Below are positions 7,273-15,570 of a stretch of 64,000 nt of DNA, one piece after another. Under the pieces are notes generated by a model. It did no database searches. It was not told the origin of the DNA and saw only the letters and a list, made by a program, of their open reading frames with translations. The stretch is from Bacteroidales bacterium. Its GTDB lineage: Bacteria > Bacteroidota > Bacteroidia > Bacteroidales > UBA932. The position numbers were made by a program, and so were the translations under genes. Where the stretch lies: contig JAGCXV010000041.1 in the NCBI GenBank assembly GCA_017961175.1, positions 1 through 64,000 on the forward strand, written 5' to 3'. The stretch's first letter is position 1; each line of letters opens with the position of its first letter.

Positions 7273-9432
7273 TTACTTGTTGGAACTTAAACGGGTTACT
7301 GCGCTGATCAGGGCCGGACGCATCTCCTCAGGAGTCTTGCTGTCGGCAAGAAGCTTCTTGCAGGAATCGATGATGTCCTGCTTGCGGTAAGAGAGCCTCC
7401 ACCATGCAAGGGACTCGGCCATGAGGGTGCGGATGAACACATCGTCATCAGGATCTTCCATTACCTTCAGGCACTGGTCGAGATTCTGATGGTACTGGCG
7501 GTTCCTGAGGAACTGGATGTAAGATACTCTCCAGCCGCTCTTCTTCTCCTTGTTGGTGATGCTCTCGATGGAAGACTTGCCAGGGTTGTCCTTTACCAGG
7601 TCAAGCAAAGCCTTCCTGTCCTTGTCCGCATTGTAGTAGCGGCGGTCCTGGAAGAAATTGTTGATAGCGTCTTCTGCCTTTGCTTCATCAAAGCAGAGCA
7701 GAGACTGTGTACCCTGGAAAACAACTCTTGTGGCGTGGATGTCGTTCACGTATGCTCCCACCAGATAAGGCAGGAACTGCTCGTCGCCGACCTGTCCCAT
7801 ACGGGTTACCGCAATACGGCGGATGTACTCGAAACTGTCTGTTACGGCAAGCTTGAGGGCCTCACGGTAGTTATTGTCATTGATCCTTTCCAGAAGCCTC
7901 AGGGAATTGTACCTTACGACTGCGTAAGGAGATTCCTTGAACTTGTTGAAGAGAATGTCGGAAATACCCGGATAGTCACCCTCGAAGAGTTTGATTTCTG
8001 CCATGTTCTGGAGCTCAGGATTCTCGTCGTTCAGGCGGGATACCCAGTAAGCGTTGTCCTTGATCGGGATGACCTTGTTCAGGTCTTCGCTTCCTTCCTC
8101 AGCTGCAAAATGGAATGTAGGGTCGCCGATCAGATGGCTTTCCAGAATGTTGATGTGCTGTGCCCAGAGACCAACCCTGACACCATCGCCGAGAAGGCCG
8201 AGAAGGTCGAAAGCGCTCTTGTCCTGGAGCACGTTCACGCTGTTGGCAAAACCGACAACGCAGCTGCCCTTTGCCATAATGAACTTGCCGGCGATGAAAT
8301 CATCGTGACGATAGTCTCCGTTGTAGCAGGCGTCAAAGATCACCATCCTGGCGTTAGGAGCGATATCGTTGATCTCCTCAAGGATAATTCCTTCCTGAAG
8401 GTCTTTCAGCGAGTCTGCCTCAACTGCCTTAGGATCGTTGTAGTCTGCATACCAGGTGGAGTCAAGTCCCCATTCTGCAACCCTTCCCTTGATACGGTCC
8501 ACGTTGCGGCGGGCCATGCTGCGGATGTAGGTGTGGAGGTAATCTGCAGGTTTCTGGTCTTCAGGAGCTCCTGAAAGATACATCCTGAACCAGTCTCCGT
8601 GCTCGTGGAATACCATGAAATCCACATCCGGACGGCGGAGTTCCTTGATCACATAAGGCTTCATGTAATCCTCCATGCTGTAGCGGAGGTAACGGGCCTC
8701 TCCTTCCTTGTTGAAGACTTCTCCGAACTGCTCGTTTACAATCTGGCGCTCTGCCCTCCAGGCCGTGATGGAATTGGAGTATGAGCCGTGTCCGGTGTAG
8801 GAAACAAACTGGTCGAACTTGTTGTTTGCCTTGTGCTCCCTTACAGCCTTCTCCAGATAGGCGGCAATCTGCTTGCAGCCGCATCCGTTGCTCTTCTGAG
8901 GACGGATTCTGGCGGAATAGATGTCGCACTCGATGTAAGGAGCGCTGTCCGGTGCAAGTTCATAGAAGTGGTGCAAACCCTGGGTGGAATCCGCAATCTT
9001 GTTGAACTTGAGGTCAAAGTCATCGTAGAAACGGTCAGAAGGAACTGCCACAACCTCAAGAGGATATTTCCTCTCGTCCATCTTGTAGGCGGAGGTCATG
9101 AACTGGGCCTTCATCACCATTGCGACAGGTACATCGCCGATGAAAACGGTTCCCTCCAGATTGTTTTCCTTATAGAGCTTCTGAAGCACTTCCTTCACCT
9201 GCTCAGGGCTCTCCCACTTCGCTGAGACAATGAATGTAGGAAGGCCTTCGGACTCGATGGTCTTCTTGTACTCGGCGACCTGCGGAGCGCATTTTTCCAG
9301 CGTGTGGCTGTCTATGATCACGGCAAAGGAAGTCTTGCCTTCAACCGACGGCTTCTCCACGTTCTGGTTCTGTGCCCTAAGGCCTGTGGACAGTACCGCC
9401 AGCAGCAATAAAACGGTCAATTTTCTTATCAT
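7273..9432 (-). CDS. Gingipain-like C25 (clan CD) cysteine protease with HEAT-like tail, copy 2
   Basis: 719 residues, colinear with its downstream paralogue. Signal peptide 1-20; FIGDVPVAMV (97-106); SDRFYDDF (132-139); catalytic His278 in FHEHGD; nucleophile Cys369 in IFDACYNG; LIGDPTFHF near 434-442. An additional His-Gly occurs at His215 (TGHGS). The helical HEAT-like tail covers about 455-719 and no T9SS sorting domain is visible. Its His-to-Cys spacing is about 35 residues shorter than in copy 1, so the two differ around the active site and may cut different sequences. It is preceded by an intrinsic terminator separating it from the transporter genes, so its level may be set by read-through. 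Confidence 0.82.
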   Translation of the reverse strand: MIRKLTVLLLLAVLSTGLRAQNQNVEKPSVEGKTSFAVIIDSHTLEKCAPQVAEYKKTIESEGLPTFIVSAKWESPEQVKEVLQKLYKENNLEGTVFIGDVPVAMVMKAQFMTSAYKMDERKYPLEVVAVPSDRFYDDFDLKFNKIADSTQGLHHFYELAPDSAPYIECDIYSARIRPQKSNGCGCKQIAAYLEKAVREHKANNKFDQFVSYTGHGSYSNSITAWRAERQIVNEQFGEVFNKEGEARYLRYSMEDYMKPYVIKELRRPDVDFMVFHEHGDWFRMYLSGAPEDQKPADYLHTYIRSMARRNVDRIKGRVAEWGLDSTWYADYNDPKAVEADSLKDLQEGIILEEINDIAPNARMVIFDACYNGDYRHDDFIAGKFIMAKGSCVVGFANSVNVLQDKSAFDLLGLLGDGVRVGLWAQHINILESHLIGDPTFHFAAEEGSEDLNKVIPIKDNAYWVSRLNDENPELQNMAEIKLFEGDYPGISDILFNKFKESPYAVVRYNSLRLLERINDNNYREALKLAVTDSFEYIRRIAVTRMGQVGDEQFLPYLVGAYVNDIHATRVVFQGTQSLLCFDEAKAEDAINNFFQDRRYYNADKDRKALLDLVKDNPGKSSIESITNKEKKSGWRVSYIQFLRNRQYHQNLDQCLKVMEDPDDDVFIRTLMAESLAWWRLSYRKQDIIDSCKKLLADSKTPEEMRPALISAVTRLSSNK

Positions 9433-9462
9433 TTCCCTTTCTTTTGATTTTGAAATTGATCT

Positions 9463-9500
9463 TAAAGAAAAAAGAGGGCCGGCCGGATGGTCAGCCCTCT
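9463..9500 (-). terminator. Internal intrinsic terminator between transport and protease genes
   Basis: Reading leftwards, a GC-rich hairpin (stem 9473-9479 with 9494-9500) is followed directly by a T-rich tract (9463-9472). It lies 17 bp after the barrel-protein stop codon and 30 bp before the protease start. No TAnnTTTG element is visible between it and the protease ATG, so the proteases probably depend on read-through. Confidence 0.7.
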
Positions 9501-9517
9501 GATTCAGTTCAGCTTTC

Positions 9518-11170
9518 CTAGAAGGTCAAACCTACCTTGAAAGTAATCAGGTTCCTCTTGCTGAAGATACTCTTCTCCTGGTCAGCTCCATGATAAGGGC
9601 TGAGGAACGGGAACTTCTTGATGGCATCTCCCCAGGTGGTGTTGTCTCCGCCTGGCTTTACATTCTCATATCCGAATGAAACGAACAGAGAAGAAAGGCT
9701 CTTGATACCGCAGAAGCTGTAGGTAAGATTGAATCCCCACTTGGTGTAGTCTGAGCTCTGGTAGATGAAATCCATCAGCGCAAAGTCTGTGAAGGCCTTG
9801 TTGTTTTCCTTTACTCCACCGTAGTCGAAGGTTCCCCTTGAGTTGTTGTTGACACCACCGTATGCGTTGATAGTAACAACGTTCTTGGTGTCTACAATCC
9901 AGTTGTAGGTAACGTCTGCGCCAACGAACAGATTGTTGATCTGCTTGTGGGTTTCAGGAACATAGTAAACGAAGTGATCCTTCACGCTCTTTGCGTTCAG
10001 GCCGAACTTCCAGGTATAGGAATCACCCTCGGCGATCAGATAATCAACGTTGAACGTCTGGGTCCTCTTATGGAACTTGGAGCGCTCGAACATTGCGTCT
10101 GTGATGTAGCTCTGGATCTCGTAGGTGTTGTCATAAGTCTGGAAGTACTCGATACCCCTCATGTCGTTGTTGTCGAAACGGTAGCGGAAGAAAATGCGGT
10201 CCTTTTCGGTAGCATTGTACTGGGCTGCGAAGTTTGCACCCCATACGGTCTTCTTAACCGTACCTGACATCTGAGGCTTGGTGTAGTTGCAGAGAACGTC
10301 CTCAACCCTGTAGAGATAGTCTCCGGAAAGCAGCACCTTGAACTTCTCGTTCTTGAAGCTGTACTGGAGGCTTCCGCCGAGGGCGTTGGCGTTGTAGTTA
10401 CGCAGCTTGTTGATACCTGAGAAGGATGCTATGATTCCATCGTTGAAGAATCCCGGAGCAACCATTTCCCAACCCTTCTGGTCCTGGAGGTGGTTAACGT
10501 TCTCAGGAGATCCGTCTTCACGGTAGCTGGTGTAGTGGAATACTGCACCCAGGCTGTTGCTCGGATTGAATTCCCATACCAGAGAAGGCATAACGTTCAG
10601 GTTGGAAACCCTGGTCAGAGGACGAGGGTCCAGCTGCTTGGCTGCAATCGCTGCCTGGTAGCCACCGGCGATACCGATGATCAGGTGGTTGTTGATCAGG
10701 CGAGGGAAACCGGCCTTGAAGTTCATGTCGTAAGTCTGGTTCTTCCACTTGCTCACGTTCTCGTCAGCTACGAAGAAAGGCATGTCGCGGGTAGGGTCTG
10801 CAAGGGTGGCATTCCATTTTGCTCCGGAGATATTATCCTTGGTGTAGGTGAAATCTCCCCAGATATACATGTTGTTCACGTTCTTGTAAATACCGCCACC
10901 GTCTGTGTGGAACTTAATGGTGTTGATTTTCTCACCGACCTGTTTCGGCTTGAAATCACCTTTCTTGTAGTCGATGCCGGCAAAAGCGTTTGCCATAAGG
11001 GCAGGAGCATCTACCATACCGCCGGCAGCGTTCTCGGTGTTGTTCAGCCAGATGTTTTCCAGAGCCGCCCTTTCAATGGCTGCCTTGGTTCCTGTCTGGG
11101 CCGTGGCCACGTAACCGGCAAACAAAGCCGGAACCAGTATGGCCGCTATCTTGAATATCTTGTTCTTCAT
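9518..11170 (-). CDS. DUF6850-like outer-membrane beta-barrel protein
   Basis: About 550 residues with a signal peptide (start at the ATG at 11170; residues 1-25, ending TAQ). The remainder is a long series of amphipathic beta strands with many Tyr, Trp and Asn residues and a C-terminal NLITFKVGLTF that suits a BAM-inserted barrel. Position and overall sequence suit the DUF6850 barrels found beside TonB receptors and DUF4876 lipoproteins in Bacteroides; this assignment is from memory of the family. Function is unknown; a channel or accessory receptor role for the adjacent TonB system is inferred. It is third in the operon, 22 bp after the lipoprotein gene. Confidence 0.7.
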   Translation of the reverse strand: MKNKIFKIAAILVPALFAGYVATAQTGTKAAIERAALENIWLNNTENAAGGMVDAPALMANAFAGIDYKKGDFKPKQVGEKINTIKFHTDGGGIYKNVNNMYIWGDFTYTKDNISGAKWNATLADPTRDMPFFVADENVSKWKNQTYDMNFKAGFPRLINNHLIIGIAGGYQAAIAAKQLDPRPLTRVSNLNVMPSLVWEFNPSNSLGAVFHYTSYREDGSPENVNHLQDQKGWEMVAPGFFNDGIIASFSGINKLRNYNANALGGSLQYSFKNEKFKVLLSGDYLYRVEDVLCNYTKPQMSGTVKKTVWGANFAAQYNATEKDRIFFRYRFDNNDMRGIEYFQTYDNTYEIQSYITDAMFERSKFHKRTQTFNVDYLIAEGDSYTWKFGLNAKSVKDHFVYYVPETHKQINNLFVGADVTYNWIVDTKNVVTINAYGGVNNNSRGTFDYGGVKENNKAFTDFALMDFIYQSSDYTKWGFNLTYSFCGIKSLSSLFVSFGYENVKPGGDNTTWGDAIKKFPFLSPYHGADQEKSIFSKRNLITFKVGLTF

Positions 11171-11192
11171 AACAATCATCTTTTAAGCGTTA

Positions 11193-12467
11193 CTATTTGT
11201 ACCAGGTCCATGATGGAACCTTCTCGCCGTTGCGGCGGATAACAGGATGGTCGTTAACCTGGAAGTCGTCTGTAGAGTTGTTGGTGTCCTGATACTTAGG
11301 AGTACCGTCGCTTCTCTTCTCCACAACCTTCCTGGATACGGACTTTCCGCAATATGTAGCCTCAACGGAAGTACCGCCGGCATCTACGAAACCAGGGATT
11401 CTCTTCATGTGCATAGCGCTCATATTAGTAAGAAGCTCTACGCCGTCAAGTACCCAGTCTGCAGGAATCTTGGCATACTTCGAAGTTTGTTCAACCTCGG
11501 TCTGATAGTGGGCCGGGTCCTTGTAGTAAGCCTCGTCGACAGTGGTTCCTGCCGGAGCCTTGAATACGCAGAATGCAGCTCCGAATACTGAAGTCAGCCA
11601 CTGCATGCTGTTCCAGTTTGTGTAGAATATGCAGGTCAGGTTAGGAACGTCCGGATTGTAACGGGATGCGTTTCCGGTCCAGGTCTGGAAGTCTGCCATA
11701 GAGTTGTCGTAAGAGTTAGGATTGTTGACTGTATGGTCTCTTGGCTCCTGGGCGACAACAACGCTCTCGCCCGGCATTACAGGATAGTCTGTGCCGGTTC
11801 CCGGGAACTGCCAAACCATCATACTGTAAACAAAGTTGCCTTCTCCGTCCTCATCCGGCCAGGTTGGCAGGTTAGCGGTAGCAAGGTTAGGATGAAGCTG
11901 TGCGAAGCATACGCCGTCCAGGTAGAATACCGCGTCAGAGTTGTTGGTGAACTGATAAGTCTGGTCCCTGAAGTAGTAACTTGCAACACCGCAATAGTAA
12001 ATTTCGCTGATACAGAAAGATCCAACCTTTGCAGGACGTACAACCAGACGATATTGTTCATCCGTATTTGCCTGTTCAGGAGTTACATCCTCATATACAG
12101 TGATACTAGGAACGTTTCCGTTTATGAAGTACTGGTAGCCGTCGTGGGTGGCACGTCCGGTTACGCTTATGGAGTAAACACCTGGTTCTATCTCCACGGT
12201 AGCAATACTGTTGGATCCGGTAACGCCTCTGAATACCTGTCCAGTCTTCACGTTGGTGAAAATCACATCAACACCGGCGGTGGAGAAGTTAGGGTCAGGA
12301 GTAATGGTACCGCCCTTAGGAATAAAGCCCGTTGCTGCACAAACCTTAAAGGAGACGCTGATGGGCTCTATCTTCTTCACGTCCTTTACATCTTCCATCA
12401 TGTCGATGCAGGAAGACAGCAGGAAAGCGAAGGTAGCTACTAATAATATCGCATATATCTTTTTCAT
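11193..12467 (-). CDS. DUF4876-like surface lipoprotein
   Basis: 424 residues from the ATG at 12467. The lipobox LLSSC places the lipidated Cys near residue 20, and the acidic DMMEDVKD that follows resembles lipoprotein export signals of Bacteroidota surface lipoproteins. A carboxypeptidase-regulatory-like beta domain (about 35-130) precedes a lamin-tail-like domain with ISEIYYCG and FTNNSDAVFYLDGVCFA, the pattern of DUF4876. No enzymatic motif is seen. Placed directly after the TonB receptor, where SusD would be in a glycan locus, it probably serves as the substrate-capturing lid or partner of that receptor; this is inference. Confidence 0.72.
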   Translation of the reverse strand: MKKIYAILLVATFAFLLSSCIDMMEDVKDVKKIEPISVSFKVCAATGFIPKGGTITPDPNFSTAGVDVIFTNVKTGQVFRGVTGSNSIATVEIEPGVYSISVTGRATHDGYQYFINGNVPSITVYEDVTPEQANTDEQYRLVVRPAKVGSFCISEIYYCGVASYYFRDQTYQFTNNSDAVFYLDGVCFAQLHPNLATANLPTWPDEDGEGNFVYSMMVWQFPGTGTDYPVMPGESVVVAQEPRDHTVNNPNSYDNSMADFQTWTGNASRYNPDVPNLTCIFYTNWNSMQWLTSVFGAAFCVFKAPAGTTVDEAYYKDPAHYQTEVEQTSKYAKIPADWVLDGVELLTNMSAMHMKRIPGFVDAGGTSVEATYCGKSVSRKVVEKRSDGTPKYQDTNNSTDDFQVNDHPVIRRNGEKVPSWTWYK

Positions 12468-12486
12468 AATCACGATCTTCTAAAAG

Positions 12487-15363
12487 TTATTTAATACGTG
12501 CAGTCAACTGCAGTCCGAAGAAGAACACATTGGAATTTCGGCGTACCTTGTCTCCCGGACTCTTGACCAGAGACTGGAGTGGTGTGCTTCTGAACATGTT
12601 GTTGGCGAAGAACGATACATCGAAGTTCTTGAACTGCTTTGTAACGTTAACGTTGATACAGAGAACCGGATTGTAGCAAGGCTCTATCTGCCTTCTGTTC
12701 TTGGCAATGGCACCGTTGGTCTCGTTGCGGAGGATAGGCAGCCACTTGTCATAATCCGGGTTGGAAGGATCAGCCCACTTAGGATCGAAATCGTGAACCA
12801 GACCATCCTCGATGTTGAGGTACTTGACCGGGATGGTGTCGCATGCACCGTAGGTGTTCCAGCTCTTTTCTCTCCAGTTTACGTTTGCGGTAAGGGAGAT
12901 AACGAAACCGATCTTAGGAATGTTGTGGGTGATGATGAAGTTGGTGATCAGGTTCTGGTCTCTGCTGATACCTGAAGATGTCTTGGAATCATAGATACCC
13001 ATATTGGCCTCTTCGCTTCCGTTCTTGTTGTACCAGATCCAGCCGTTTGACCAGCCCTTGTAATCGTAGAACTCACCGTTAACCAGGAAGGATGTGCGGA
13101 TTGCATTGATTCTTCCGAAGTCCAGCACGAACTCTATACCCTTCTGCTCGTATCCGCGGTTGTTGCCAGGACGGGTGTACTCGAGGAATACCTTTCCGTT
13201 CTTGTCCAGGGTAAGTGCAGGAAGAGATCCGTCTTCAGGATAAGCCAGAGCCTTATACTGCAGCCAGTTAACCCAAGCGTAGTCGTTCAGGCCCCTTGAG
13301 AAGGTGTATCCGTTGTTGCTCTTGTCCTTGTAAGCGGTAACGGAGAGTTTAACCTTCTTGATCCTCAGGTCGAATCCTATCTCAGCCTTCTTCTGCTTTG
13401 CAAGCTCAAGGTCGCGGTTCTTGATGTCATATACGTGAGTAGTGATCAACTGGAACTTCTGTCCCTCAGGAACTGTGGTCTGAAGTGAGTTGTTGAAGTT
13501 GATCATATCGAAGTATGCGTTGTCAGGATAAACATAAGCCATTGAAGGAGCTGTTACGCTGACTCCGTAGCCTCCCCTTACGCTGAATACTCCAGGAACG
13601 ATATCCAGGGATGCGTTGATTCTTGGAGAGAATGCGTCTGATACGCTCCAAACCTTATCCCAGCGGACACCGGCAACTACCTTGAACTCTCCGCCTGCCC
13701 ATACAGGAACGCGGAAGTCTTCCTGAGCGTAAACACCCAGCTTGTTCATGAAAGGAATATCCTTGTAAGGCCTCTCTCTCTGGGTAGCGAAGCGGTAGGA
13801 TACTGAACGGTAAGGAGGATTGTCATAGTCGAATACCTTACCACGGCCCTTGTTGCCGTCGTTGTAGAAGTCGGCACCGAGGATTATGTGGTGGCTGGTA
13901 GCTCCGAGGTTTCCGGAGAAGTTGAGCAACATCTTTGCAAAGGTGTTGAGCTCTTTTCCGTAAACGTTGTACTCATAAGTATAGGAAGCAGGAGTGATCC
14001 AGCTCTTGTCGTTTGCGAGCTCGTCGTTAGGACCGAACCAGGTCAGAACCTTTCCGCCATCGTCATAGATAAGTGTTCCAGGACGGCTGGAAAGAACGCT
14101 ACCGTCTATCTTGCTGTAAGAGTAAGCAACATCGGCGTTGGTTCCCTGATCCTTGAAGTAGCTCCAGCGGTTGGTGTAGTTGAAGGATGCAGTATACTTT
14201 ATATTCTTGAACCATCCGGCGTTGATCCTGATTTCACCGTTATGGGTGATGCGGATTCCCTTGTCCCTTCTGTTACGGTACTGGAAGTCTGTCTCATCCT
14301 CAGGGTTAGGCTCAGCCTTCTCCTTTGTCCACAGGAAGTTGAGGGCGGTGTTGGTGTAGAACTTGCCGCCGAAGAATGTGTTGGAATAAGCGACTCTTCC
14401 GGTTGATCTGTGATACTTATCGTAACCCTCTCTAGGATCGGCTACTGAACGTGCATAGTCAACACCGTAGTTGATGAAGCCGTTGCCTTCTCCGAGGCTG
14501 AAGCCGTGGGTTGCGCCGATTGCATAAACGTTAGGGTTAGTGTTGAACTTTATTGCAAGAGGCTCAACACCGCTCTTTGCGTTTACGATAACCGTACCGG
14601 CTGAAGCGTTACCATACTCGACGGATGCAATACCCTGGATAACCTCGACACTCTCTACGTTGTCTGTGGTGATTGTCCTCAGGTCGATACCTGTTGTAGG
14701 GCTCTGTCCACCGGAACCAGGAGCTGCTCCACCGATAGCGGCAGACATCGTCTGCATGTTGGCGGCGTTGGAAATCGGAGCACCATCCATGATGATGGCG
14801 GTTCCCATTGCGTTACCTCCACGTACGGACAGTGTCTTTACGCCCTGAAGGTCTGGTTTAAATGTGCTTGATGTAATGTCTGCACCAGGAAGCAATACCA
14901 TCACGTCTGCAAGTGAACTTGCCTGGATGTGCTCAATTGCCGTCCTGTTGATCTTGGATGCCGTTGCAGCTCCGGCTTTTGAAGCCTCAGCCGTTACGGT
15001 AACGTCATCCAGACGGAAGTCGGCAACTCTAAGCTTGAAGTCGTAAACCTCCTTAGCGGCGGTTACGTTAACCTTCAAGTTCAAAGTCTCATAACCAAGA
15101 GAGGCAACTATGAAATCGTAGGTTGCCGGAGCTATGCCCTTGATGACATACTCTCCTTTCTCGTTGGCAACAGCGCTCATACCAGCACTCGGTATCTGAA
15201 CCGTAGCGTAAGGAATAGGCGCTGAAGTTCCGTCGCTCACCTGTTCAGTGATGGTACCCTTGATGGTAACCAATCCTTGGCGCTGGGCCCAGGCGCTTCC
15301 GCAAAACAGAAGCAGAGCCAATGCCATGAACAGGCTGCTTGCTTTAAATCTTGTTTCCTTCAT
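12487..15363 (-). CDS. TonB-dependent outer-membrane receptor
   Basis: 958 residues from the ATG at 15363, where the signal peptide begins (ending SAWA-Q). A carboxypeptidase-regulatory-like domain (about 27-115, with PYATVQIPSAG and GEYVIKGIAPATYDF) is followed by the plug (SLADVMVLLPGADITSS, VEVIQGIASVEYGNASAG) and a 22-strand-sized barrel. It lacks a SusD neighbour, so it is not a classical SusCD pair. It is the first gene of a five-gene leftward operon with a strong consensus promoter 60 nt upstream. The cargo is unknown; the two downstream proteases point to a peptide, protein-bound cofactor or metal rather than a glycan. Confidence 0.92.
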   Translation of the reverse strand: MKETRFKASSLFMALALLLFCGSAWAQRQGLVTIKGTITEQVSDGTSAPIPYATVQIPSAGMSAVANEKGEYVIKGIAPATYDFIVASLGYETLNLKVNVTAAKEVYDFKLRVADFRLDDVTVTAEASKAGAATASKINRTAIEHIQASSLADVMVLLPGADITSSTFKPDLQGVKTLSVRGGNAMGTAIIMDGAPISNAANMQTMSAAIGGAAPGSGGQSPTTGIDLRTITTDNVESVEVIQGIASVEYGNASAGTVIVNAKSGVEPLAIKFNTNPNVYAIGATHGFSLGEGNGFINYGVDYARSVADPREGYDKYHRSTGRVAYSNTFFGGKFYTNTALNFLWTKEKAEPNPEDETDFQYRNRRDKGIRITHNGEIRINAGWFKNIKYTASFNYTNRWSYFKDQGTNADVAYSYSKIDGSVLSSRPGTLIYDDGGKVLTWFGPNDELANDKSWITPASYTYEYNVYGKELNTFAKMLLNFSGNLGATSHHIILGADFYNDGNKGRGKVFDYDNPPYRSVSYRFATQRERPYKDIPFMNKLGVYAQEDFRVPVWAGGEFKVVAGVRWDKVWSVSDAFSPRINASLDIVPGVFSVRGGYGVSVTAPSMAYVYPDNAYFDMINFNNSLQTTVPEGQKFQLITTHVYDIKNRDLELAKQKKAEIGFDLRIKKVKLSVTAYKDKSNNGYTFSRGLNDYAWVNWLQYKALAYPEDGSLPALTLDKNGKVFLEYTRPGNNRGYEQKGIEFVLDFGRINAIRTSFLVNGEFYDYKGWSNGWIWYNKNGSEEANMGIYDSKTSSGISRDQNLITNFIITHNIPKIGFVISLTANVNWREKSWNTYGACDTIPVKYLNIEDGLVHDFDPKWADPSNPDYDKWLPILRNETNGAIAKNRRQIEPCYNPVLCINVNVTKQFKNFDVSFFANNMFRSTPLQSLVKSPGDKVRRNSNVFFFGLQLTARIK

Positions 15364-15423
15364 AGAATTAAAATATTTGGTTTGTAGATTTGTCGCTTCT
15401 GCGGGTATTTTACAAATACTTCT

Positions 15424-15455
15424 CAAATATAATAATTATTTTACAACCGGACAAA
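15424..15455 (-). promoter_or_regulatory. Promoter of the TonB receptor-protease operon
   Basis: On the minus strand TTTG (15452-15455) is followed by 20 nt and then TATATTTG (15424-15431), an exact match to the Bacteroidota consensus. The 60-nt leader is AT-rich. Confidence 0.75.
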
Positions 15456-15541
15456 CCCGTTTAAGACTTTCTTTATTTACCGCTTTTTATTTCAGAAGAA
15501 TACGCCCTTGACAAAAATGTTACTATTTGTTACAAAATGAC

Positions 15542-15549
15542 TAATTTTG
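15542..15549 (+). promoter_or_regulatory. -7 element TAATTTTG for the DegT aminotransferase
   Basis: A perfect TAnnTTTG element 21 nt before the start codon at 15571. No TTTG stands at the proper -33 distance; a TTTG 12 nt upstream is too close. Confidence 0.45.
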
Positions 15550-15570
15550 TATTTGTATAGCATCATCGAT

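Noticed and set aside
5197..8574. Long open frames (443 and 361 codons) opposite the C25-like proteases
   Set aside because: They mirror the strong codon bias of the real genes on the minus strand and have no start signals or domains.
9518..15363. A polysaccharide utilisation locus (SusCD type)
   Set aside because: There is a TonB receptor but no SusD, no glycoside hydrolase or lyase and no glycan sensor; the neighbours are DUF4876-like, DUF6850-like and protease genes.
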